Shown: piece by piece, positions 1 to 5,687 of the stretch
How the letters are laid out: each line of letters starts with the position of its first letter
How positions within the stretch are numbered: the stretch's first letter is position 1
From: Myxococcales bacterium
GTDB lineage: Bacteria; Myxococcota_A; Polyangia; Fen-1088
Direction of reading: 5' to 3'
Length of the DNA stretch: 7,244 bases
Assembly: GCA_003170035.1 (NCBI GenBank)
Contig: PMZX01000497.1
Location: forward strand, 7,390 to 14,633
Notes under the pieces: generated by a model
What the model was told of the DNA's origin: nothing
Seen by the model: only the letters and a program-made list of their open reading frames with translations
The model's database searches: none
Position numbers and translations under genes: made by a program

Positions 1-737
1 CCGGCGGGATCACAGGCGGTGCAGTCAGAACTGGCGTCGATGTGCTCGGCTAGGACGCCGGCCGCCTCGAGTTGCAGGCGCAAACACTGGCGCAGGTCGA
101 TGCGCGGCCGAAAGCCCGCCGTCTCCACCACGACACCCTGCGCGTGCGCGCCAGGCCAAGCCGCCTCGAAGGCAGCAGCGACTTCAGGCCCCACGTCGAA
201 GCAACACAGGCCAAGGCAAGGACCCAGCGCGACCCGCAGATCCTCGGGACGGCAGCCAAATGCCCTAATCAGCGCCGCCACGCCTTCCGTCGCCACGCCC
301 GCCACGGTCCCACGCCAGCCCGCGTGCAGCGCCGCACACGCTCCGGTGCGCGGATCGGCGATCAGAACAGGCACGCAGTCAGCGACGTGAGCCGACAGGC
401 CAAGCCCCGCCCCATCGCCGCACAGCCCGTCCGCCTCCTCGGCTCTCACCGCCTCAGGATCGTCGCCGGCAGCCACCCGCACCACGCGCGTCCCGTGCAC
501 CTGCGAGACCGCGAACATCGCGCGCGCCCCCGAGGCGACCAGAAGGCGGCGCCGGTTCTCGGCCACCTTGTCGGGCGAATCGCCCCACTTGCTACCCAGG
601 TTCAAGGTCGCATAGGGCGCCGCACTGACCCCGCCCGCGCGGGTGGTGAAGCCGTGGCGAAACGACGCGGGGATTGTCGCAGATACCAGCAGCGGGACCG
701 AAGCACCGCCTTCGACATGAAAGTCTCTCGTCTCCAT
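1..737 (-). CDS. pgeF: Peptidoglycan editing factor PgeF (YfiH, laccase-domain family), 3' end cut by window edge
   Basis: The 245 visible codons give a nearly complete YfiH/PgeF protein. E. coli PgeF is reported to be a cytoplasmic zinc-dependent amidase that removes wrongly incorporated L-Ser from UDP-MurNAc precursors; older annotations call the family polyphenol oxidase or laccase. Visible family motifs are RHGFTTRAGGVS (27-38), LNLG with GD (45-53), the QVHG histidine (H81), EADGL (101-105), ADCVPVL with C121, HAGWRGT with H138, and LGPCLG...FDVGPEV (171-186). H81, C121 and H138 match the three zinc ligands of the family. The ATG is preceded by a strong GGGAGG at 743-748, five bases upstream, which lies inside the last codons of the upstream rluD-like gene. 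The start is one base past that gene's stop, so the two are probably co-translated. About 20-30 C-terminal residues are outside the window. Confidence 0.93.
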   Translation of the reverse strand, partial: METRDFHVEGGASVPLLVSATIPASFRHGFTTRAGGVSAAPYATLNLGSKWGDSPDKVAENRRRLLVASGARAMFAVSQVHGTRVVRVAAGDDPEAVRAEEADGLCGDGAGLGLSAHVADCVPVLIADPRTGACAALHAGWRGTVAGVATEGVAALIRAFGCRPEDLRVALGPCLGLCCFDVGPEVAAAFEAAWPGAHAQGVVVETAGFRPRIDLRQCLRLQLEAAGVLAEHIDASSDCTACDPA

Positions 738-738
738 G

Positions 739-1755
739 TCAACCTCCCTTCGGGGATTGTGGCCGCGAGTCGGCCTTCGCTCGATCGTCGGCCGCCAGAG
801 CCCGCAGACTGGCCAACGCCGACGAGAAGTCAGCGGGCGGCTCGGATTGGAATTCCATCCACGCCCCGGTCTTGGGATGGAAGAAGCCCAGCACCCGCGC
901 GTGCAGCGCCTGCCTCCCCAGGGTGCGCGCGATCTCCCGCACGGCGGTGTCGCGCGGCGATCGGCAGTAGGTGCTGTCGCCCAGGATGGGGCAGCCGAGC
1001 GCCGCAAGATGCACCCGCACCTGGTGCGTGCGCCCGGTTTCCAGTTCGGCCTGCAAGAGCGCAGCCCGGCCCAGATCCTCCAGCAGCCGCCAGTTGGTGA
1101 TGGCGCGGCGGCCGGTCTTGACCCGCGTGGTGAATCGCTTGCGGTCGTGCGGGTCGCGACCGTGCAAGGTATCGATCTTGCCCGCCGTGCGCGGGGGCCG
1201 GCCCACCACCAGCGCGTCGTACACGCGCCTGACCCGGTGAATCTTGAAGTCGGCGCCCAGGGCCGCCATGGTCGCATCATCCTTGGCCACCACCAGCAGG
1301 CCCGACGTGTCCTTGTCCAGCCGGTGCACGATCCCGGGACGCAACTCGCCGCCGATCCCGCGCAGATCCCGACAATGGGCAAGCAGCGCGTTCACCAGAG
1401 TCCCGTCCTCGTGTCCGGCAGCAGGATGAACCACTAATCCCGGCGGCTTGTCTAGCACCACCAGCGATGCGTCCTCGTACACGACCTGCAAAGGGATATC
1501 CTGGGCGTGCAACTCCAAGCTCGGGCGGGGCGCAGCCGGCGTCCACACGATGACCTCGCCGGCCCGCAGCTTGCGCGAGGGCGCCGCCAACTGCCCATTG
1601 ACCGTGACCGCCCCCTCGGACACATGGCGGGTGAATTGTGTGCGGGAAACCTGGGGGAACTCGGCTGCCAGCACCAGGTCCAGCCGCCGTCCGGCCACGC
1701 CAGGTGCGACCACCAGGGTGTGCGGTCGGAAACCTACGGGCGGACCAGGGCTCAC
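739..1755 (-). CDS. rluD: RluD/RluC-type large-subunit rRNA pseudouridine synthase
   Basis: This is a 338-residue RluA-family pseudouridine synthase, which isomerises uridines in 23S rRNA; E. coli RluD modifies positions 1911, 1915 and 1917. An N-terminal S4 RNA-binding domain occupies about residues 22-70 (RRLDLVLAAEFPQVSR...GAVTVNG). The catalytic domain follows from about residue 88: VVYEDASLVVLDKPPGLVVHP, then HRLDKDTSGLLV with the nucleophilic Asp147, then ETGRTHQVRVH and GCPILGD. The same frame is open back to 2052, but that extension is antisense-like sequence lying over the upstream 91-codon gene. I chose GTG at 1755 because it overlaps the upstream TGA in a GTGA junction and begins about 20 residues before the S4 domain, as is usual. 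The rluD-pgeF order downstream matches E. coli and supports the symbol, though RluC or another RluA-family specificity cannot be excluded. Confidence 0.92.
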   Translation of the reverse strand: MSPGPPVGFRPHTLVVAPGVAGRRLDLVLAAEFPQVSRTQFTRHVSEGAVTVNGQLAAPSRKLRAGEVIVWTPAAPRPSLELHAQDIPLQVVYEDASLVVLDKPPGLVVHPAAGHEDGTLVNALLAHCRDLRGIGGELRPGIVHRLDKDTSGLLVVAKDDATMAALGADFKIHRVRRVYDALVVGRPPRTAGKIDTLHGRDPHDRKRFTTRVKTGRRAITNWRLLEDLGRAALLQAELETGRTHQVRVHLAALGCPILGDSTYCRSPRDTAVREIARTLGRQALHARVLGFFHPKTGAWMEFQSEPPADFSSALASLRALAADDRAKADSRPQSPKGG

Positions 1756-2027
1756 CAGATCTTCGATTTGATGTTCTGCCCGCGCTGCTTGAGCAGGATG
1801 TCCACCAACGCGCGATCGAAGAGACTGGTGGCTGCGATCTCGGGCGTCACGCGCGACTGGAAGTGAGCACGGCCCTCTTCGATCTCGTCTTTCATCAGGT
1901 CGAAGAGCGTGTCGGCTTGAATGCCCTGGGCCAGCTTGGCCTCGTTGTACATCGCCAGATCGGAGGCGATGGCCCGCGCGAACTGACGCGCGCGTTCTGC
2001 CTTGTCGATGAGAGGCGGCATACCCAT
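1752..2027 (-). CDS. Conserved-looking 91-residue protein of unknown function, first gene of the rluD-pgeF operon
   Basis: I cannot assign a function. The 91-residue product is predicted to be mostly alpha-helical, charged and soluble, with no signal peptide, no membrane segment and no cysteine. Notable stretches are RARQFARAIASDLAMYNEAKL (written here only as residues 12-32), DTLFDLMKDEIEEGRAHF, and a basic end KQRGQNIKSKIW. The pattern of an 'ASDLAMYN' helix followed by 'EIEEGR' resembles, from memory, a short helical segment seen in other deltaproteobacterial proteins, some of them with zinc ribbons; I am not sure of this. It is judged real because its stop overlaps the GTG of the pseudouridine synthase by four bases, its composition is protein-like and it sits at the head of the operon. 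ATG 2027 and ATG 2021 are both possible starts, and neither has a convincing Shine-Dalgarno sequence. Confidence 0.8.
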   Translation of the reverse strand: MGMPPLIDKAERARQFARAIASDLAMYNEAKLAQGIQADTLFDLMKDEIEEGRAHFQSRVTPEIAATSLFDRALVDILLKQRGQNIKSKIW

Positions 2028-2102
2028 AAGTTAGCCGATTTTCGGGCAACACGCGAATCGGGTTTGCCGAGTCGGGCTCTGATCAATAAACTGGCTTTAT
2101 CC
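2028..2102. promoter_or_regulatory. Divergent intergenic region, presumed to hold promoters for both flanking transcription units
   Basis: These 75 bases separate the minus-strand operon start from the plus-strand exported-protein gene, so both promoters should lie here or just inside the coding ends. The stretch is visibly more AT-rich than its surroundings (for example GATCAATAAA at 2081-2090). I see no well-spaced pair of sigma70-like hexamers on either strand and no strong ribosome-binding site, so the call rests on position and composition only. Confidence 0.4.
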
Positions 2103-2588
2103 ATGCTCCCGCGCACGACACGATCGGCGAACATCGCGACCAGCCTTGCCGCCGCCTGTGCGGCGTGGCTGGTCCTGGCCGGCACCCCCGCCCGGGCCGC
2201 GGACGAGGCCTACGAGGTCAAGCCGAGTCCGGTCAAGGCAACCCTGGGCCAGAAGGCCACCGCCACTGTGGTGGTCGCAACCAAGAAAGGCTGGCACCTC
2301 AATGCCGAGGCGCCGCTCACCCTGAAGCTGACGCCTGGTCCCGGGATCACCGTCGAAAAGCCTCGCCTTTCGCGAGCAGATCTCGCGGCCAGCACCGATT
2401 CCACCGCGCGCTTCGATGTTGGCCTAGTCGCTGCCACGGCCGGGCATGGCGACGTGCAGGCCGAAGCGGGCTTCGTCATTTGCCAAGAAACCCTCTGTCG
2501 CCCGATCAAGGAGAAGGTGGTCATCGGCGTTGAAGCGAGCCAAGCTGGCGAATCTGCGAAACAGCCGGCGAAATCTCGCAAGAAGTGA
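2103..2588 (+). CDS. Exported protein resembling a stand-alone DsbD N-terminal (DsbD-alpha, 'DsbC' superfamily) domain
   Basis: This 161-residue protein has a signal peptide (basic start, hydrophobic core about 11-27, probable cleavage after the A-R-A at 30-32), so it is probably periplasmic. The mature part looks like an immunoglobulin-like beta domain. GWHLN (63-67), followed by a PLTLKLTPGPGITV strand pair and ending in a Cys-x4-Cys motif (ICQETLCRPIKEKV, C127 and C132), resembles the N-terminal domain of DsbD, where 'GWHLY' and 'C-x4-C-PP' occur and the cysteines pass electrons to periplasmic partners. There is no DsbD membrane domain or thioredoxin domain here or next door. A Lys-rich tail closes it. 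The frame stays open upstream to 1638, but the signal peptide fixes the start at ATG 2103; no Shine-Dalgarno precedes it. The family assignment is from pattern only. Confidence 0.72.
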   Translation: MLPRTTRSANIATSLAAACAAWLVLAGTPARAADEAYEVKPSPVKATLGQKATATVVVATKKGWHLNAEAPLTLKLTPGPGITVEKPRLSRADLAASTDSTARFDVGLVAATAGHGDVQAEAGFVICQETLCRPIKEKVVIGVEASQAGESAKQPAKSRKK

Positions 2589-2605
2589 GGCCCTGGGACG
2601 CGCCG

Positions 2606-2643
2606 GGCGAGGGTGTAGGCGCTGGGGCGACTCCGCCCTCGCC
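2606..2643 (+). terminator. Possible hairpin terminator after the DsbD-alpha-like gene
   Basis: GGCGAGGG (2606-2613) and CCCTCGCC (2636-2643) are perfect 8-base inverted arms around a 22-base loop, starting 17 bases after the stop codon. The stem is GC-rich as in terminators, but the bases after it (TTCCTCAACC) do not form a U-tract, so a typical intrinsic terminator is not shown. A Rho-independent stop of weak type or a 3' stabilising stem are both possible. Confidence 0.35.
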
Positions 2644-2646
2644 TTC

Positions 2647-2668
2647 CTCAACCTTGGTCAGGGTTGAG
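2647..2668. promoter_or_regulatory. 7-base inverted repeat just upstream of a -10-like element, candidate operator
   Basis: CTCAACC (2647-2653) and GGTTGAG (2662-2668) are perfect inverted arms separated by 8 bases, and the second arm ends two bases before TATACT. A dyad covering the -35 and spacer region is a common place for a regulator site. No recognisable -35 hexamer is present at 16-18 bases from the -10, which would fit an activator-dependent promoter. The site has some similarity to dyads of MerR-type regulators, but no regulator gene is in the window. Confidence 0.35.
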
Positions 2669-2670
2669 CG

Positions 2671-2676
2671 TATACT
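2671..2676 (+). promoter_or_regulatory. -10-like element (TATACT) for the lipoprotein gene
   Basis: TATACT differs from the TATAAT consensus at one base and lies 31 bases before the ATG at 2707, a sensible distance for a short leader. It stands out in otherwise GC-rich sequence. No matching -35 hexamer is seen; the expected place is occupied by the CTCAACC/GGTTGAG dyad. Confidence 0.4.
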
Positions 2677-2706
2677 GCGGCTGTAGCACCAGTGCCGGAG
2701 GTTCAC

Positions 2707-4290
2707 ATGCGCAAGATCAGCGTTCGCCTGTCTGTCGCGTTTCTGTTCCTCGCGGCTCTGCCGCTCGGGTGTTCATCGTCCCCCAGTCCCTCCACCACGG
2801 GGAGTGGAGGCAGCGGCGGCAGCTCCCGGCTCGGAGGCGCTGGCGGTGGCACGAGTTCGACGGGCGGCCCTGGTGGCAGATCGAGTTCGACGGCCAGCGG
2901 CGGCTCCAGTTCGACGGGTGGTGGCAGCGGCGGCTCGTCCGAGACCGGTGGTGGCGGTGGCACGTCGGATACGACCGGCCTTTCCACCGCAACCGGCGGG
3001 GAAGCGACCGGCGGCTCGTCCGCAGGGACCGGCGGTGGCACGTCGGATGCGACCGGCGGTTCCAGCGCCACCGGCGGGGAAGCGACCGGCGGCCTGTCGA
3101 CCGGCGGAGGTGGGGGAACCTCGGCCCCTGACGGCGGGACCGACGCGACCGGCGGCGATCAGGGCGACGCGCAGGATGGCCCCGGAATGACCGGGGACGG
3201 CGGGGATGCCACCGGGGATGACGGTGGAGGCGGCGAGGCCGGTGCAAGCTGCACGGACAAGGTGCAGAACGGCGCCGAGACGGACGTGGATTGCGGTGGC
3301 GGGACCTGCACGAAATGCGGGTCCGGCCTGATGTGCAACATCGACGACGACTGCCGCAGCGGAAGCTGCGCCTCGGGCCAGTGTGCCGACGCCTTCGCCG
3401 CCACGGCGCCCGTGACCCAGAGCGGGAACATGTGGCGAATCACCCTCGGCACGGCGATCTTCGAGGTGGACTCCGCGGTGGCCGGCAAGATCGCGACCTT
3501 CAGCATCGACGGCACCGATGTCATCGTCAAGAACATGGCCAGCACTGGCTCGGTGTTCTGGACCAGTCCGCAGAGCGACTGGAACTGGCCTCCGCCGGCC
3601 GAGATGGACACCTCGGCGTACATGCCGAGCGCAAGTGGCAATGTGCTGACGATGACCGGACCGGTGGGGACCGACAAGCTCTCCATTTCCAAGCGCTACT
3701 GGGGCAACCTCGATCATCAGGCAGTGACCATCGAGTACACCATCCACAACGGCAACTCAGCCGCGGTGTTGAAGGCGCCCTGGGAGATCACGCGCGTCTA
3801 TCCGGGCGGGCTCACGTTCTTCCCCAACAGCGAGCCGGCGGTGAGGCTGGGCGACGCCAGCTTCAGCATCGTACCTTTGACCAGTGCGCAGGGCGTGCTC
3901 TGGTTCAAGTACAATTCGTCGGATTTCACCACCTCCAACGTGAAGGGTGGCGCCGATGGGCTCGAGGGCTGGGCCGCGCACATCGCCTGCGGGACCGGCC
4001 TGCAAGGAAACTGGAGCTACCCCAATTGCACGTCGAGCCCGATCTTGATCAAGGAGTGGACTGACATCCCCGCATCGGCGGCGGCGCCGGCCGAGAAGGA
4101 GGTCGAGATCTACGCCGACGTCGGCCACAGCTACGTGGAGTTCGAACAGCAGGGCGCATACCAGTCGATCCCGGCCGGCGGTACTGTGGTCTGGACCATG
4201 CACTGGCTGCTGCGCTACCTCCCGAGCACCGTGGCGCCCACGGCCGGCAGCGCGGCGCTGCTGACCTGGGTGCGCGGGCAGTTGCTCTAG
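2707..4290 (+). CDS. Large lipoprotein: Gly-rich linker, myxobacterial Cys-rich module, DUF4380-like C-terminal domain
   Basis: This is a 527-residue envelope lipoprotein of unknown substrate. Residues 1-21 are a lipoprotein signal peptide ending ALPLGC, with C22 the likely lipidated residue; Pro at -3 makes the lipobox slightly atypical. Residues 23-181 are Gly/Ser/Thr/Asp-rich low complexity, probably a flexible stalk. Residues 182-226 hold eight cysteines (182, 196, 201, 204, 210, 216, 221, 226) in the pattern C-x5-NGAETDVDCGGG-x-C..C, a module common in myxobacterial surface proteins. Residues from about 237 form a beta-rich domain with YTIHNGNSAAVLKAPWEITR and GGLTFFPNSEP, resembling DUF4380/mutarotase-like domains, which suggests carbohydrate contact. 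I preferred ATG 2707 over an in-frame GTG at 2692 because GGAGG (2697-2701) sits five bases before it and the signal peptide begins there. Its end faces the M16 gene with three bases between the stops. Confidence 0.88.
   Translation: MRKISVRLSVAFLFLAALPLGCSSSPSPSTTGSGGSGGSSRLGGAGGGTSSTGGPGGRSSSTASGGSSSTGGGSGGSSETGGGGGTSDTTGLSTATGGEATGGSSAGTGGGTSDATGGSSATGGEATGGLSTGGGGGTSAPDGGTDATGGDQGDAQDGPGMTGDGGDATGDDGGGGEAGASCTDKVQNGAETDVDCGGGTCTKCGSGLMCNIDDDCRSGSCASGQCADAFAATAPVTQSGNMWRITLGTAIFEVDSAVAGKIATFSIDGTDVIVKNMASTGSVFWTSPQSDWNWPPPAEMDTSAYMPSASGNVLTMTGPVGTDKLSISKRYWGNLDHQAVTIEYTIHNGNSAAVLKAPWEITRVYPGGLTFFPNSEPAVRLGDASFSIVPLTSAQGVLWFKYNSSDFTTSNVKGGADGLEGWAAHIACGTGLQGNWSYPNCTSSPILIKEWTDIPASAAAPAEKEVEIYADVGHSYVEFEQQGAYQSIPAGGTVVWTMHWLLRYLPSTVAPTAGSAALLTWVRGQLL
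2956..3111 (+). repeat. Two imperfect 78-bp tandem copies encoding a 26-residue Gly/Thr-rich repeat
   Basis: Copies at 2956-3033 and 3034-3111 both start GGTGGCACGTCGGAT. By eye about 55 of the first 60 bases match; the last 18 diverge. They encode GGTSDTTGLSTATGGEATGG... and GGTSDATGGSSATGGEATGG..., and a third degenerate start (GGTSAPDGG) follows. The unit is a multiple of three, so copy-number change keeps the frame and would only alter the length of the lipoprotein's stalk. Confidence 0.75.
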
Positions 4291-4293
4291 CAA

Positions 4294-5571
4294 CTATCGA
4301 AACGAATCCCGCAGGATCCGTTCCACCCGCGAAGATAGCCTGCGATCCACACTTCCCACCACCGCGGCCACCATTCGCTCGGGCCGCAACACGCGGCGGG
4401 CCACCGCACGGATCTGCTCCGCGCTCACGGCCGCCATGCGGCGGTAGCGTTCGGCTGGGCTGCGTGGACGCGCGAAAAACAGCGCCGTGCCCCCGAACCA
4501 GCTACACAGACCTTCCAGGTCGTCGAACCCGGCCTCCACGTCGCGCGCGTAGCGACGCTTGGCCTTGGCCAGTTCCTTCTCCGACACGAGTGTCGTGCGC
4601 AGGTCGGACAGCAGAGCCATGATCTCACTCGCCAACTGGGGCAGCTTCTCCGGCAGACAGGCAGAGTCGATCTCCAGCAGCGACGTATCGTAGAGGGGAT
4701 CCAGGGCCGCGCTGACGTGATAGGCGAGACCCTTCTGGTCGCACACCCGATAGTGCAGGCGGGTGGACATTCCGTCGTCCAGCACGCGCAACAAGGCGAT
4801 GAGCGCGGCAGAGCCTGGATCTCGTTCCGCCAGCGCGTGAAACAGGATTTGAATCTCGGCCTGTGCCGAATCGGTGGGCACGGTCCGGAAGCGTGGTCCC
4901 TTCACACTCGCAGGCGGCGGCGAGGGCTGCAGCCGCCGCCCACAAGGCAATCGGCCAAACGCCCGCTTGACCTGCTCCAGCACAGCCGCCGGCCGTACCG
5001 GCCCGGCCACGCACAGGACCATGTTGCGTGCGCCATACAGGCGCCGGAAATGGCGGACCACGTCGGCACGAGAGAAGCGCCGGATGTTGCGCTCCGGCCC
5101 GGTGATCGGGAAGCCCAGTGGATGACCCGACCAGAGGGCCTCGCGCGCTAGATCGTCGGTGTTGATGCGACGGCCCCGCTCGTCGAAATCGTCGAGGATC
5201 TCTTCGAGTACGATGGCGCGTTCCAGATCGAGGTCGGAAAAGCAGGGCGCCAGAAACAGGTCGCCGAGAATGTCGAGAGCGCCTCCCAGGTCGCGTGGGT
5301 GCAGCGAAACCTGATACAGGGAATAGTCGCGTCCCGTCTCCCCAATCAGCATTCCGCAGCGCTCCTCGATGGCGCGGTTGAGCGCAAACGAGTTGGGGTA
5401 TTGCGCGCAGCCGCGAAACAGCATGTGCTCCACGAAGTGCGAGAGGCCGTTGGTGGTCACCCCCTCGTAGCGAGAACCGGCCCGCACGTAGAGGGCCACG
5501 GCCGCCCCGTGCAGGTGGGGCGCCTCGACGATGCATACGCGCAAGCCATTGGCCAGACGATGCTGGGCCAC
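4294..5571 (-). CDS. M16-family zinc metallopeptidase (pitrilysin / processing-peptidase type)
   Basis: This is a 425-residue M16B-type peptidase. The inverted zinc motif HFVEH is at residues 45-49 with this start; Glu48 is the catalytic base and the two histidines are zinc ligands. The third ligand is Glu123 or Glu124 in IVLEEI, at the usual distance of about 75 residues. Upstream is HRLANGLRVCIVEAPHLHGAAVALYVRAGSRYE, and further on come GHPLGFPITGPERNI, ARNMVLCVAGPV and LRVLDDGMSTRLHYRVCDQKGLAYHVSA, all typical of the two half-domains. The frame is open to a GTG at 5682, but that adds 37 Arg/Pro-rich residues without family resemblance and leaves five bases for two divergent promoters, so I favour GTG 5571; neither has a Shine-Dalgarno. 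No signal peptide is evident. M16B genes often come in active/inactive pairs, but no partner is seen here. Confidence 0.9.
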   Translation of the reverse strand: MAQHRLANGLRVCIVEAPHLHGAAVALYVRAGSRYEGVTTNGLSHFVEHMLFRGCAQYPNSFALNRAIEERCGMLIGETGRDYSLYQVSLHPRDLGGALDILGDLFLAPCFSDLDLERAIVLEEILDDFDERGRRINTDDLAREALWSGHPLGFPITGPERNIRRFSRADVVRHFRRLYGARNMVLCVAGPVRPAAVLEQVKRAFGRLPCGRRLQPSPPPASVKGPRFRTVPTDSAQAEIQILFHALAERDPGSAALIALLRVLDDGMSTRLHYRVCDQKGLAYHVSAALDPLYDTSLLEIDSACLPEKLPQLASEIMALLSDLRTTLVSEKELAKAKRRYARDVEAGFDDLEGLCSWFGGTALFFARPRSPAERYRRMAAVSAEQIRAVARRVLRPERMVAAVVGSVDRRLSSRVERILRDSFR

Positions 5572-5687
5572 GCGCCCAGGGAAGGTGAGAATACCGGCGC
5601 AAGGGCGCCGCCGGCGCGGATCACGAGGAGGCGAGTTTGTCAGGATAGCGCGGGATTGTAGCGAAAAATCGGCTAGAAGCACGGTCG
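5572..5687. promoter_or_regulatory. Divergent region between the M16 peptidase and the YdjC/ChbG-like gene
   Basis: If the peptidase starts at 5571, these 116 bases hold both promoters. On the minus strand TACAAT (5660-5655) resembles a -10 hexamer. On the plus strand TTGTCA (5637-5642) resembles a -35, but no good -10 stands at 16-18 bases from it. If instead the peptidase starts at 5682, most of this stretch is coding. Confidence 0.35.

Noticed and set aside
72..1100. Long plus-strand open frame of 342 codons
   Set aside because: It is Arg/Pro/Ala-rich and lies antisense to pgeF and the rluD-like gene, both of which show clear family motifs. It is a high-GC shadow frame.
1756..2052. 99-codon N-terminal extension of the pseudouridine synthase frame
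   Set aside because: It overlaps the 91-residue gene in another frame, has Arg/Ser/His-rich shadow composition and precedes the normal S4-domain start.
1638..2102. 155-codon upstream extension of the exported-protein frame
   Set aside because: It runs antisense through the rluD-like and 91-residue genes, and the signal peptide begins at ATG 2103.
2950..3130. Repeat units as a CRISPR array
   Set aside because: The copies are adjacent without spacers, imperfect and in frame inside a coding gene.
2773..3747. Minus-strand 324-codon frame and other antisense frames across the Gly-rich stalk
   Set aside because: Low-complexity GC-rich sequence opens several frames at once. The plus strand carries the lipobox, the Cys-rich module and the ribosome-binding site.
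4625..5602. Minus-strand 325-codon frame within the M16 gene
   Set aside because: It is an alternate frame of the same strand with no family motifs, while the neighbouring frame has HFVEH and the full M16 pattern.
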